Assembly (NCBI RefSeq): GCF_014199265.1
Contig: NZ_JACIJG010000016.1
Location: 1-64,000, forward strand
Direction: 5' to 3'
Length of the DNA stretch: 64,000 nt
DNA from: Brucella daejeonensis
Lineage (GTDB): Bacteria; Pseudomonadota; Alphaproteobacteria; Rhizobiales; Rhizobiaceae
A model generated the notes under the pieces. That model saw only the letters and a program-made list of their open reading frames with translations. It was not told the origin of the DNA and ran no database searches. The position numbers were made by a program, and so were the translations under genes. Positions 45,536 to 54,443 of this stretch are shown piece by piece. The number at the start of each line of letters is the position of its first letter. Within the stretch, counting starts at the first letter, position 1.

Positions 45536-46621
45536 ATGAAAAGACGTGATTTTCTCAAGGCTTCGGGCACTCTTGCCGGTCTCGGGCTGATCGGTTCACT
45601 ACCAAATCTGGCGGTAGCCAAGGGGTCGATGAAGTTCGACAGCTATGTCACCGAAAGCGCTGGTCCGTCGTGGATCGACCGCTGGTTCCTCGAAGAACTC
45701 GAAAAGCGCAGCAACGGAGAAATTTCTGTCCGCCGGTTCTGGGCAGGCAGCCTCAACAAGGTTGGCGAGCATCTGGCCGCCGTACGGGACGGCACGTCGG
45801 AGATCACGTTGATCTCGCCCGGCTATTATCAGGCCGAGCTGCCGGTAACGCGCGGCCTCGAATGGTATTTCCGCATGGATCGCGCCGATGCGCTGCAGCT
45901 TGTCTGCCGCGATGTCTATGACCAGTTCGAACCGCTTCGGCAGGAATGGGAACAGCGCAATCGCTCGAAGGTGCTTTACTGGACCAACTGGAACTATGCG
46001 CCCTTGGTGATGCGGCAGCCGATTACCTCGATCGAGGATATCAAGGGCAAGAAGATCCGAGGTTACGGCATTGCGACCGACGTGATCGAACGCCTGGGCG
46101 GTGTCGCCGTCCCGATGGCTGCGGGGGAAGTTTATCAGGCGCTTGAGCGCGGCGTGCTCGACGGGGTCTATGGCTTCGATTTCGTAACCGCCATCGCCTA
46201 CAAGCTGCATGAGATCGCGCCCAATTTCTACGATATTGGAGATGGTCCGCATGGTCCGGCGGCAACGGTGATGAACATCGATGTCTGGCAGGGGCTACCC
46301 GATGAACACAAGCAGATCTGCACCGATCTCGCCAATGAGCTCTACGCCGGAAAGTTCCTGGAAATCTACGAGAAAGTGCTTGAGGACTATACCGCCAAGG
46401 CCATTGCGGAAGGTGTGAAACTGAGCACGCTCAGCGATGAGGAAAAGGCGAAGGCCCGAAGCATTGTGCAGCCGGCCGAGGTTGAAGCCTGGACGGAGAC
46501 GGTCGCCAAGCCAGCCGGAATCGACGGCGCGCAAATGCAGCGTCTCATCGACACGGCGATTGAAAAACATGCCGGGTCGGGCAGGATGAAGCGCCCCGAA
46601 GAAATCGCCACGGCGAAGTGA
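45536..46621 (+). CDS. dctP: TRAP transporter substrate-binding protein (DctP type)
   Basis: 361 residues with a Tat-type signal (MKRRDFLKASGTLAGLGLIG) unusual for the family but common in Tat-exported DctP. The ligand-binding core includes SLNKVGEHLAAVRDGTSEI and the conserved RGYGIATDVIERLGGVAVPMAAGEVYQALERGVLDGVYGFD (the basic RGYG carboxylate-binding stretch). AGGAGGAGG precedes the ATG. Presents an organic acid to DctQM. Confidence 0.86.
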   Translation: MKRRDFLKASGTLAGLGLIGSLPNLAVAKGSMKFDSYVTESAGPSWIDRWFLEELEKRSNGEISVRRFWAGSLNKVGEHLAAVRDGTSEITLISPGYYQAELPVTRGLEWYFRMDRADALQLVCRDVYDQFEPLRQEWEQRNRSKVLYWTNWNYAPLVMRQPITSIEDIKGKKIRGYGIATDVIERLGGVAVPMAAGEVYQALERGVLDGVYGFDFVTAIAYKLHEIAPNFYDIGDGPHGPAATVMNIDVWQGLPDEHKQICTDLANELYAGKFLEIYEKVLEDYTAKAIAEGVKLSTLSDEEKAKARSIVQPAEVEAWTETVAKPAGIDGAQMQRLIDTAIEKHAGSGRMKRPEEIATAK

Positions 46622-46628
46622 TCGTGCA

Positions 46629-47147
46629 ATGGTCGGGTTCAATCGCATTCTGAACCGCATCGCCGGTGTCATGGGCTGGATCGCATTCCTGTTTCTGGCT
46701 TTCATGATGCTGGCGATCACCATCGATGTCGTCGCCCGCGCCTGGATGGGCCGCGCCGTTCCGGGCCTGTTCGAGATGTCGGAACTGTCGATGGTCATGG
46801 TGGTGTTCATGGGGCTGGGGCTGACGCTGATCGATGACGCCCATATTCGGGTTACCATGCTGACGGACAGGCTGCCGCGTCGCTGGTCGCGACTGGCCAC
46901 CGGGCTGGCATGGCTGTGCGCGGCGCTGACATTTGCCATGCTGGCGTGGCCGTCCTCGATGGAGGCGGCCTATTCCTTTGCGATCCGGGAGTTTCGCTGG
47001 GGAGCTTTCCAGATGCCGATCTGGTGGGCGAAAATTGCCGTTGCCGCCGGTCTTTGGTTCGCCGCACTGCAGGCGCTGGTTCATGCACTGCTCGTCACCA
47101 CGGGTGCGCAGCAGGAACAGCGGCACACGAACATCATCGCGCACTGA
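46629..47147 (+). CDS. dctQ: TRAP transporter small permease (DctQ type)
   Basis: 172 residues with four hydrophobic segments. IAFLFLAFMMLAITIDVVARAWMGRAVPGLFEMSELSMVMVVFMGLG is the DctQ pattern. Starts seven bases after dctP. Confidence 0.83.
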   Translation: MVGFNRILNRIAGVMGWIAFLFLAFMMLAITIDVVARAWMGRAVPGLFEMSELSMVMVVFMGLGLTLIDDAHIRVTMLTDRLPRRWSRLATGLAWLCAALTFAMLAWPSSMEAAYSFAIREFRWGAFQMPIWWAKIAVAAGLWFAALQALVHALLVTTGAQQEQRHTNIIAH

Positions 47148-47221
47148 CAACGCACTCACAACGCAAGGCGGCGCGGAAGAATTCGCGCCGGTCGTTCCAA
47201 AGGTCCACCCGCGAGGTTCTC

Positions 47222-48538
47222 ATGGACATCACTTTCATCACGATGATTGCACTTGCGCTGATTTTTGTCTTTCTGGCGCTTGGCACGCCGGTCTTTGCGG
47301 CGCTCGCCCTGTCGGGAGCCTTTGGCATCATCATGGTCGAGGACTTTGCCTTCCTCATGAACCGTCTGAAGACCTTCTCCTTCAGCAACACCGCAAACTA
47401 CGCGATGACCGTCATCCCCCTGTTTATCCTGATGGGTTCGTTCGCCCATCATGCCCAGGTGGGCAAGAGGCTGTTTGCCGTTGCCAACAAATGGGTCGGG
47501 CATCTGCCGGGTGGTCTCGCCATGGCCGGAATCCTGACATCCGCCGGTTTCGCAGCCACCTCCGGCTCGTCGGTGGCGACGGCTGCGACCGTGGGCGCCG
47601 TGGCCATCCCCGAGATGAAGAAGGCTGGCTACGATCCGCGGCTGGCCGCAGGTTCGGTCGCGGCGGGTGGTGTGCTTGGCGTGCTGATCCCGCCGTCTGT
47701 CCTCCTCATCTTCTATGCCGCGCTGACCGAGGTCTCGGCCGGCAAGATGCTGATCGCCGGTTTCGTGCCAGGCATCCTGACGACCGTCGTGTTCATGATC
47801 GGCGTCGGCCTGTGGGGCCGTTCCGTCCAGAACCGTGCGGCGCGCGCGCCAAAGGCCACCTGGGGTGAGCGTATGCGCGTGACACTGACGGCCTGGCAGA
47901 TCGTTGTACTGTTCGCGGTGGTCATCGGGGGCATCTATCTCGGTCTCGTAACGCCGACGGAAGCGGGTGCGATCGGCGCATTCGCCGCCTTGCTGATGCT
48001 TTTGTGCAGTCGCGAGGGGCGCGGCAATATCCGCATCGGGCTGCTGGAGAGCTTCCGCTCGACGACCACGACCACGGTGATGATCCTGTTCACCATGATC
48101 GGCGCAGGCATTTTCAGCTATTTTCTGACCCTGATCCAGATTCCGCAGATTCTGGCGCAGGCGATTACCGAAAGCGGCATTCCTCCGCATCTGGTGGTGG
48201 CGGTTCTGCTTCTGCTCTATATTCCGATGGGCATGTTCCTCGATGCCTTTTCGATGATGGTCATCACTCTTCCAATCGTGTTTCCGACCGTGACCGGTCT
48301 CGGCTTTGATCCGATTTGGTTCGGCATCCTCTGTGTGAAAATGTGCGAAATCGGATTGATTACGCCGCCTGTCGGCCTGAACTGTTTCGTGATCGCGGGG
48401 ATCGACCGGCAGACACCGCTGTCGGACGTGTTTCGCGGATCGATGCGCTTCGTGATGATGGAACTGTTCACCGTAGCGCTGATCTTCCTGTTCCCGGCGA
48501 TCGTCACCTGGCTTCCGGATTCGATGATGGGAAAGTGA
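47222..48538 (+). CDS. dctM: TRAP transporter large permease (DctM type)
   Basis: 438 residues with about twelve hydrophobic segments. TVIPLFILMGSFAHHA, ATSGSSVATAATVGAVAIPEMKKAGYDPRLAAGSVAAGGVLGVLIPPSVLLIFYA and the late ITPPVGLNCFVIAGI are DctM hallmarks. Driven by sodium or proton gradient. The ATG at 47222 is used; the longer open frame upstream overlaps dctQ. Confidence 0.86.
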   Translation: MDITFITMIALALIFVFLALGTPVFAALALSGAFGIIMVEDFAFLMNRLKTFSFSNTANYAMTVIPLFILMGSFAHHAQVGKRLFAVANKWVGHLPGGLAMAGILTSAGFAATSGSSVATAATVGAVAIPEMKKAGYDPRLAAGSVAAGGVLGVLIPPSVLLIFYAALTEVSAGKMLIAGFVPGILTTVVFMIGVGLWGRSVQNRAARAPKATWGERMRVTLTAWQIVVLFAVVIGGIYLGLVTPTEAGAIGAFAALLMLLCSREGRGNIRIGLLESFRSTTTTTVMILFTMIGAGIFSYFLTLIQIPQILAQAITESGIPPHLVVAVLLLLYIPMGMFLDAFSMMVITLPIVFPTVTGLGFDPIWFGILCVKMCEIGLITPPVGLNCFVIAGIDRQTPLSDVFRGSMRFVMMELFTVALIFLFPAIVTWLPDSMMGK

Positions 48539-48580
48539 TATGGTGAGCGCAACGGACAGGCGGGAATCGCCGTAGACAGA

Positions 48581-49276
48581 TCAGGTTGCGCTGACGCTCT
48601 CATCGGCACCTATTCTGCCGTCGACGAGGTGGATGCGCCGATCCATGCGTGAAGCCATATCGAGATCGTGGGTAACGGCAACGATGGTCTTTCCGCGCTC
48701 ACGCACAAGGGTTTGCAGGTTGCAGAACACCTGCTCCGAGCTTTTGCTGTCGAGGCTTCCCGTCGGCTCGTCGGCGAGGATGAGCGGAGGATCGTTGGCT
48801 AATGCTCGCGCAACGGCCACGCGCTGCCGCTGTCCGCCGGAAAGCTGGTCGGGCAATCTGTCGAGATATTCACCAAGACCCAGTGAGCCGAGCAGGTCGG
48901 CGGCGCGATCACGTATCTGCCTGCGACTGATCCTGCCCAGTCTGCGCATGGGGATTTCGACATTCTCGCGCGCGGTGAACTCAGGCAGAAGGAAATGAAA
49001 CTGGAAGACGAATCCGATCATGGACAGGCGGGTTTCGGCGCGCTCCTCCTCGTTCATCGGTTCCGCATCCCGACCGCCGATAAGCAGGGTTCCCGACGAG
49101 GGCCGGTCGAGCAGGCCGAGCAGATAGAGCAGGGACGACTTGCCCGACCCGGACGGGCCGGTGATGGCGACGAATTCCCTCTCGCCGATGGTCAGGGAGA
49201 TATCCTTTACCAGCGTCACCGGCACGGTTTCGTGCAGGACACGCGTAAGGCCGTTCGTTTCGATCAGGGCGCTCAC
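48581..49276 (-). CDS. ABC exporter ATP-binding protein (LolD/MacB type)
   Basis: 231 residues. Walker A GPSGSGKSSLL, Q-loop IGFVFQFHFLLPEFTARENVEIPM, signature LSGGQRQRVAVARAL, Walker B LILADEPTGSLDSKSS. The FQxxxLLPExTAxEN segment is typical of LolD/MacB-class ATPases. It overlaps the permease gene by 4 bp; with permease and adaptor it forms a mechanotransmission exporter. Confidence 0.86.
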   Translation of the reverse strand: MSALIETNGLTRVLHETVPVTLVKDISLTIGEREFVAITGPSGSGKSSLLYLLGLLDRPSSGTLLIGGRDAEPMNEEERAETRLSMIGFVFQFHFLLPEFTARENVEIPMRRLGRISRRQIRDRAADLLGSLGLGEYLDRLPDQLSGGQRQRVAVARALANDPPLILADEPTGSLDSKSSEQVFCNLQTLVRERGKTIVAVTHDLDMASRMDRRIHLVDGRIGADESVSAT

Positions 49277-50514
49277 GTTGCCCCCCTGATGATGTCTACG
49301 GGGTTGACGCGTGCTGCCCGGCGGGCCGGAAGATAACCTGCCACTGCCGCCGAGCCCAATGCGAAACCGGAGGCGATGAGATAGTGCAACATGCTCCAGG
49401 CGATGGGCAGATGTGTCATCTCCTGGCCTGTGGCGGCGATTTCGAAGCGGATCAGCGAGAGGGCGTATACCAGGGCAAATCCGACGATCCAGCCGGCGGC
49501 CGACCCGGCGGTCCCGATTGCGACGCCTTCGAGAAGAAAAAGCCGGCGCATGTCGGCTTCCGCGAAGCCCAGCGATTTCATGATGGCTATGTCGCGAGCC
49601 TTCTCATGCGTGATGGTCGAGATGATGTTGAAAATGCCGAAGCCCGCCACCAGCATGATGGCGGCGACGACCGTGTACATGATGACATTGCGCACGACGA
49701 GCGCCTGGAGGATCGATTCATTGGCGTCCTGCCAGGCCACGGCCTTGTAACCGAGTTCGGCCTCCACCCGGCGTGCCACGGCTGGTGCGCCATTCGGATC
49801 GTCCAGCTTGATGTTGATCTGGTTGATTGCGTTCGGCCGCACGGAAAGGATCTGCGCATTCTTCAAAAGGACATAGGCCTCGCCTTCGTCGCGCGCCGTG
49901 GTGCCGGTGTGAAACAGGCCGGCGATCTTGAAGTCGCGCGATAATCCTTCCGACGATACCGCGGTGATCGTGTCGCCGGGACCGGCGCCGAGCCGACCCG
50001 CCATCGTGTCCCCGATCACGACATTGTTGCCGCTCGCCGCCAGTGTGGCGAAACTTCCCGCCCGGAAATCGTCCACGATCGGCGAGACACCGGGTTCTGC
50101 CTTCGGGTCGATGCCGATTACAGCCGCGCCGACCTCGCGGCCGGAATAGCGAATGACACCTTGTAGCTTGAGGCTGGCCGCAAACCTGCCGGGAATCCAG
50201 CCCTCCAGCCACGTCAGGGCAGCGGTCGGATTAATGATGCCGCGGCGGTCGTCGCGCGGCCTCAACCCGGAAATGGCGACGGCATCGAAGGCGTCTTCCG
50301 CGGGCTGGCGCCGGGCCGCGCGCCGATCGTCGGTCACCTGGACATGCGGCATGGTATCGACGAGCTGCCGCACGAAATCGTCCTGGCCGCCCTGCATCAG
50401 CGCTGCCATGGCAATCGAAAAGCCAACCCCGACCGCCACGCCGATCACTGCCACGAGCGTCTGTCGTCCGCGTCCGGCAATATGGGTAAAGGCGATTTCC
50501 AGGATGAGGCGCAT
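49273..50514 (-). CDS. ABC exporter permease (FtsX/MacB/LolC type)
   Basis: 413 residues: an N-terminal transmembrane helix, a periplasmic domain of about 230 residues, then three helices (VVAAIMLVAGFGIFNIISTITHEKARDIAIMKSLGFAEADMRRLFLLEG), the FtsX-like layout. A lipoprotein-sorting or lipid/antibiotic efflux role is possible; the adaptor upstream favours efflux. Confidence 0.83.
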   Translation of the reverse strand: MRLILEIAFTHIAGRGRQTLVAVIGVAVGVGFSIAMAALMQGGQDDFVRQLVDTMPHVQVTDDRRAARRQPAEDAFDAVAISGLRPRDDRRGIINPTAALTWLEGWIPGRFAASLKLQGVIRYSGREVGAAVIGIDPKAEPGVSPIVDDFRAGSFATLAASGNNVVIGDTMAGRLGAGPGDTITAVSSEGLSRDFKIAGLFHTGTTARDEGEAYVLLKNAQILSVRPNAINQINIKLDDPNGAPAVARRVEAELGYKAVAWQDANESILQALVVRNVIMYTVVAAIMLVAGFGIFNIISTITHEKARDIAIMKSLGFAEADMRRLFLLEGVAIGTAGSAAGWIVGFALVYALSLIRFEIAATGQEMTHLPIAWSMLHYLIASGFALGSAAVAGYLPARRAARVNPVDIIRGAT

Positions 50515-50522
50515 GACGGACC

Positions 50523-51533
50523 TTACGACTCCCGGTCCCGAGAGATTGTTATGCGTGCACCATCGGGAAGACCGGTCGGATAGGGCGAGATGATCCGCGC
50601 CGCCTCATCCACACCGGACAGGACCTCGACTGCGGCCGTGCCCCGGATGCCGACCCTGATCTCGCGCTGCCGGGCGTTTCCGTTCTCGGCGACGACCACC
50701 TTTGCGCCGTCGACCGCAACGGACGGCACGAGCAGGGCGGAGCGTGACACCCGTATGACGATGTTAACGTCGGCCGACATGCCGATCATGAGCGGAGTTT
50801 CGTCCGGGAGTCGCAGCCGGACCCTGTAGGTTTTCGTCACGGGATCGCCCTTAGGCGTTATGCTGTCGACCACCGCATCGAGATTGCGGCCAGGAAAGGC
50901 ATCGGATTTCAGAAGCGCTTTCTGGCCGACGGCAACGCGGGGTATATCCTCCTCGTTGACGTCAGCGATGACGATCAGCGGCTTCGGTTCGCCGACCCAG
51001 AACAGGACGCTGCCGAGTTGGGCTATCTCGCCGACTTCTCCGTCGCGCCGCAGCACGACACCCGCGCTGGGAGCACGCAAAACATAGCTGTCGAGCTTTG
51101 CCTCCCGTCCCGCCACCATGGCCTCCAGCTGGTCGACATTGCTGCGCGCGGCATCGACACTCTGCTGTGAGTTGATGTTTTTCGTGAACAGGGCGGATTG
51201 GCGTCGAAGTTCGTCACGGGCAAGCGCCAGACGCACCTTGAGTTCGACGAGCACGGCCCGGACTTCGCTGTCGTCAAGGCGGGCCAGCACCGTGCCCTGG
51301 GCGACCCTCTCACCCTCGCAATTGCATTGCTCCACGATCCGCTCGTGCACCACCGGGGCGACCTTGGCCCAGGTGCGGGGTTCGACCACGCCGCTGGCAT
51401 AGACGACCTCGGCGGCGTCACCACCCGAGGGAGTAACCACAGACACAGGAACAGGACGCCAGATATACCAGCCAGCGGCGGCGCCGATCATTCCGATTGC
51501 CGCGATGCAGGCGATAACGCGCGTGAGACGCAT
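50523..51533 (-). CDS. Periplasmic adaptor (HlyD/MacA-like membrane fusion protein)
   Basis: 336 residues with an N-terminal membrane anchor (VIACIAAIGMIGAAAGWYIW). Biotinyl-lipoyl halves are seen in EGERVAQGTVLARLDDSE and APSAGVVLRRDGEVGEIAQLGSV, with a short coiled-coil hairpin between (LALARDELRRQSALFTKNINSQQSVDAARSNVDQLEAMV). The ATG at 51533 has AAGGAG six bases upstream. First gene of the exporter operon. Confidence 0.83.
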   Translation of the reverse strand: MRLTRVIACIAAIGMIGAAAGWYIWRPVPVSVVTPSGGDAAEVVYASGVVEPRTWAKVAPVVHERIVEQCNCEGERVAQGTVLARLDDSEVRAVLVELKVRLALARDELRRQSALFTKNINSQQSVDAARSNVDQLEAMVAGREAKLDSYVLRAPSAGVVLRRDGEVGEIAQLGSVLFWVGEPKPLIVIADVNEEDIPRVAVGQKALLKSDAFPGRNLDAVVDSITPKGDPVTKTYRVRLRLPDETPLMIGMSADVNIVIRVSRSALLVPSVAVDGAKVVVAENGNARQREIRVGIRGTAAVEVLSGVDEAARIISPYPTGLPDGARITISRDRES

Positions 51534-51633
51534 AGGCATCTCCTTCAAGATCGGTGCAGCCATAACAACAAACCGTCCGTCGGTCTATATAAAAGCCATA
51601 AAGGTTCATGCCGAAGCGGGCAGGCCCGCTTCC

Positions 51634-51700
51634 CTTCTCTTCTCATATCTAATCGGAATGGCCCTCCCACCGTTTCACCAGATTGACAGGCCCTGATGGG
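51634..51700. repeat. Right-end copy of the 43705-43974 element
   Basis: CTTCTCATATCTAATCGG, GGCCCTCCCACC and GATTGACAGGCCCTGATGGG follow the order of the element's right end (CTCCTCGTATCC..., GGCCTCACACC..., GAATAGATCCTGACCC) with many substitutions. No matching left end found here. Confidence 0.45.
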
Positions 51701-51857
51701 GCCGCCTCACTTGATCTGGTTCACGAGCACGTGCGGTACGCATGGTGGGGGAGCTTGGGGTCGAACATCCGTTGCGATGGGCAGTGGCAAGCGGGTAGAC
51801 GAGTATCTTATGAAAAACTCGACAGTGAAGGGAACTCAGCCTGACCGAAGTTTATGA

Positions 51858-51892
51858 GCCGGAGACGCCGCCTTTCAGGCGGCGTCTCCGGC
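51858..51892. terminator. Strong hairpin terminator
   Basis: GCCGGAGACGCCGCC and its exact complement flank the loop TTTCA. It sits just downstream of the minus-strand membrane protein gene. The T-run is short, so it may rely partly on the stem. Confidence 0.7.
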
Positions 51893-51908
51893 GATAGTTT
51901 CGCGAAGC

Positions 51909-52409
51909 CTAGCGGGACACCGCAAGCGCCATTCTTCCCTGCCGACGCAGATGAATGATTTGCACGGCAAGCCCAGCGACCAGCATGACAACGAGACTAC
52001 CAAGCGCACCGAGCAATATCGGCGAACCGGGTTCGCTTACGATGGGATTACCGTCCGGAACGCGGGTCAGGGTTTCATTCACGGAGGGAACCATCAGCAG
52101 GAATACAGTCAAGGTCAGAAAAATCGTTTCGCAATATGCAGAGGCCCGCCCCAGTCCCGGCACATAAGCGATACCATAGCCAGCCAGGAGAAGCGCCAAG
52201 GTTGCGACAGCTATAATATTGCCTTCCGGTTGCTTGGCGACGAGGAATACCGTGAGGCCTCCAATCAGCATACTTGTGAAATAGATCGCACCGGCTGCCG
52301 AGCGCGGCACGATCCGTCCGTGACGGGCAAGCATATAGATGGCCAACGGTATCGCCGGCAGGCTGCCGAGCGTGTGCAACCAGCCGAGTGGGGAGATTCC
52401 AAACATCAT
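51909..52409 (-). CDS. Hypothetical five-helix membrane protein
   Basis: 166 residues with about five hydrophobic segments (LHTLGSLPAIPLAIYMLARHG, AIYFTSMLIGGLTVFLVA, IIAVATLALLLAGYGIAYV, TIFLTLTVFLLMVPSV, ILLGALGSLVVMLVAGLAV). Family not recognised. Divergent from ohrR, so it may be a target of that regulator. Confidence 0.65.
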   Translation of the reverse strand: MMFGISPLGWLHTLGSLPAIPLAIYMLARHGRIVPRSAAGAIYFTSMLIGGLTVFLVAKQPEGNIIAVATLALLLAGYGIAYVPGLGRASAYCETIFLTLTVFLLMVPSVNETLTRVPDGNPIVSEPGSPILLGALGSLVVMLVAGLAVQIIHLRRQGRMALAVSR

Positions 52410-52627
52410 CTTCTTCCTTTATTCTGATCAGATCGACGTCGACATGCTTGCATTTTCAGTCCGCCCGCCGCGATCGCGGGCGTTTGGCAAGGAACCTGTA
52501 TGGTCATTATCCGCTTCATACAGATTATCGCGATATTTATTATCGCAATAATAGTTATCTAAACGAAGCTGCCGCGTCCGTCCAGATTTTTATTTGTCGC
52601 GATAACGAATTCTTGATAGAAAGCGCC

Positions 52628-53074
52628 ATGACCGATAACCTTCCCCTTGAAGATCAGCTGTGTTTCTCGCTCTATGCGACGTCCATGGCGATCAACCGCG
52701 TCTACAAGCCCCTTCTCGACAAGCTCGGGATCACTTATCCGCAATATCTGGTTCTGAGCGTATTGTGGGAGGAAGACGGACGCAGCATAGGCGCCATTGC
52801 GAACCGGCTCGATCTGGAACCCAGCACCATAACTCCCCTGGTCAAACGGCTGGAAGCCGCCGCGCTGGTCATCCGAACGCGGGCGCGCGAAGACGAACGA
52901 AGCGTTCGGGTTTCGCTGACTGAGCGCGGCAACGCACTCAGTGAAGAAAGCCGTTGTCTCGGAGAAACGCTGTTCGCCCGGTCCGGAATGGAGGCAAAGG
53001 AGTTGATCGCGCTTAACCGCGAGGTCAGACGCCTGCGCGAGGCCCTGTCGAGAAAGCCGGAACCAACGCCGTAA
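52628..53074 (+). CDS. ohrR: OhrR-type MarR-family peroxide sensor
   Basis: 148 residues. The reactive Cys near the N-terminus is in LEDQLCFSLYATSMAINRVYKPLLDKLGITYPQYLVL, the OhrR signature, followed by the winged helix IGAIANRLDLEPSTITPLVKRLEAAALVIRTRAREDERSVRVSLTERG. It should repress organic-hydroperoxide genes until oxidised. The usual ohr gene is not adjacent. ATG at 52628; the longer open frame upstream is not homologous in look. Confidence 0.85.
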   Translation: MTDNLPLEDQLCFSLYATSMAINRVYKPLLDKLGITYPQYLVLSVLWEEDGRSIGAIANRLDLEPSTITPLVKRLEAAALVIRTRAREDERSVRVSLTERGNALSEESRCLGETLFARSGMEAKELIALNREVRRLREALSRKPEPTP

Positions 53075-53086
53075 GGCCCTCCTGAC

Positions 53087-53399
53087 ATTGGCAAAAAGGT
53101 CCTGGATTGCATCAATCCAAGTGGTCACTGCGGCATTCAGATCGTCCGTCGTCTTGGCGAAGATTTGAGCTGCGTCACAGTCAAAGCCGAGCGTCCCATC
53201 AATGGACACAACAGCACTGACCATATCCGGTCTTTTTGCAGCGAGGCGGGCGGCTATCTGCCCGCCCATCGAGTGTCCGACAAGGACAAACTTCTGGTTG
53301 GGATATCCCGGTCGAGATCAGCGCCTCGCTGTCTGCAACGTAATCCGTCGGCGTGTAGGCGCTGAACGGCATGACCTCGGACTGCCATGCCCGCGCGGA
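53087..53399 (-). pseudogene. Alpha/beta hydrolase remnant, truncated at both ends and frameshifted
   Basis: One frame reads VMPFSAYTPTDYVADSEALI and the next, after a one-base shift near 53305, reads QKFVLVGHSMGGQIAARLAA and DMVSAVVSIDGTLGFD up to IQDLFAN. GHSMGG is the nucleophile elbow. The start and the C-terminal His region are absent; it abuts the agmatinase stop on one side and the ohrR stop on the other. Confidence 0.7.
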
Positions 53400-54380
53400 T
53401 CAGGCGCGCCGCTTTGCTCGTTCATGGAAAATCGATCCGATAAAGTCGAGGCTCGTGCGGGCGGCGAGAAGCGCCGTGATCCCTGAAGGATCGTAGGGCG
53501 GAGAAACTTCGACGAAGTCGACGCCGACAACGTCGAAACGCCTGGCGACCTCCCGAAGCAGATCCTTGGCTTCGTAATAGGTAAAGCCACCGTGACTGAT
53601 AGTGGCCGTGCCGGGCGCAATCGAGGGGTCGAAGCTGTCGATATCGATCGAGACATAGACCCGCTCACCGTCAGGGATATGTGCAAGCGAGGCGACGGCG
53701 CCCTGTGCCCGAAATTTGCGAAGCGGGACGATATTCGTCCCATAGGCTTTTGCCGCTTCGTAATCCCTCCTGCTGACGGAAGCCATGTTATGCGGGCCAA
53801 GCGTGGTTATGCCCTTCACATGGGCCATCTCTGAAGCCCGGCGCATAGGGCTTCCATGACCCCAGGTGATGCCGTTGCGTTCATCGATGAAGTCGAAATG
53901 AGCATCGAGATGAACAATGTGGATCGGCTTCTCGCTGGAATAGGCGGCAATGGTTGCCATGGTGATCGCATGGTCGCCGCCGAGGATGTAGGGCATCGTC
54001 TTGGCATCGAGCAGCGCGCGAACCGCTAACTCGGCATTGGCCAGGCTGCGTTTGGTGTCGGCATAGATGACGTCGCTGTCGCCCGCATCAACGATCCGGA
54101 CTTCGTCAGCCGTCAGATAGGTAACCTCGTCTTCGAAGTCGAACACGCCTTCCGTCCCGAAGCCATGGAACATGGAAACTTCGCGGATGGAGCGAGGCCC
54201 AAAGCGGGTGCCGACACGGTAGCTGGAGGCCGTATCTATCGGCACGCCGAGGATGGCAACATCCGCTCCGTCAAGCTTGTCCCAATCCTGGCAGGCCGGT
54301 TGGCCCGCGAAGGTGGCAAGACCGACAAAGGGAAGGTTCATTCTTTCGGGCATGTTGCGGCTGGTCGTATCGATTGTCAT
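53400..54380 (-). CDS. speB: Agmatinase/guanidino-acid ureohydrolase (SpeB family)
   Basis: 326 residues; dimanganese ureohydrolase. Metal ligands are in GGDHAITM, HLDAHFDFID and SIDIDSFDPSIAPGT. The start FVGLATFAGQPACQDWDKLDGADVAILGVPIDTASSYRVGTRFGPRSIRE is the agmatinase type. Related enzymes cleave agmatine, guanidinobutyrate or guanidinopropionate, so the symbol is tentative. ATG at 54380. Confidence 0.82.
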   Translation of the reverse strand: MTIDTTSRNMPERMNLPFVGLATFAGQPACQDWDKLDGADVAILGVPIDTASSYRVGTRFGPRSIREVSMFHGFGTEGVFDFEDEVTYLTADEVRIVDAGDSDVIYADTKRSLANAELAVRALLDAKTMPYILGGDHAITMATIAAYSSEKPIHIVHLDAHFDFIDERNGITWGHGSPMRRASEMAHVKGITTLGPHNMASVSRRDYEAAKAYGTNIVPLRKFRAQGAVASLAHIPDGERVYVSIDIDSFDPSIAPGTATISHGGFTYYEAKDLLREVARRFDVVGVDFVEVSPPYDPSGITALLAARTSLDFIGSIFHERAKRRA

Positions 54381-54443
54381 AAGACATATCCTTTTCAAAT
54401 TGCCGGCTGAACAGGCTCTGTCGGCCGTGCGAAGGCCGTGCGG

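Noticed and set aside
47156-48190. A 344-codon open frame on the minus strand
   Set aside because: Antisense to DctM; composition (His, Arg, Asp, Gln rich) is typical of antisense shadows of membrane proteins.
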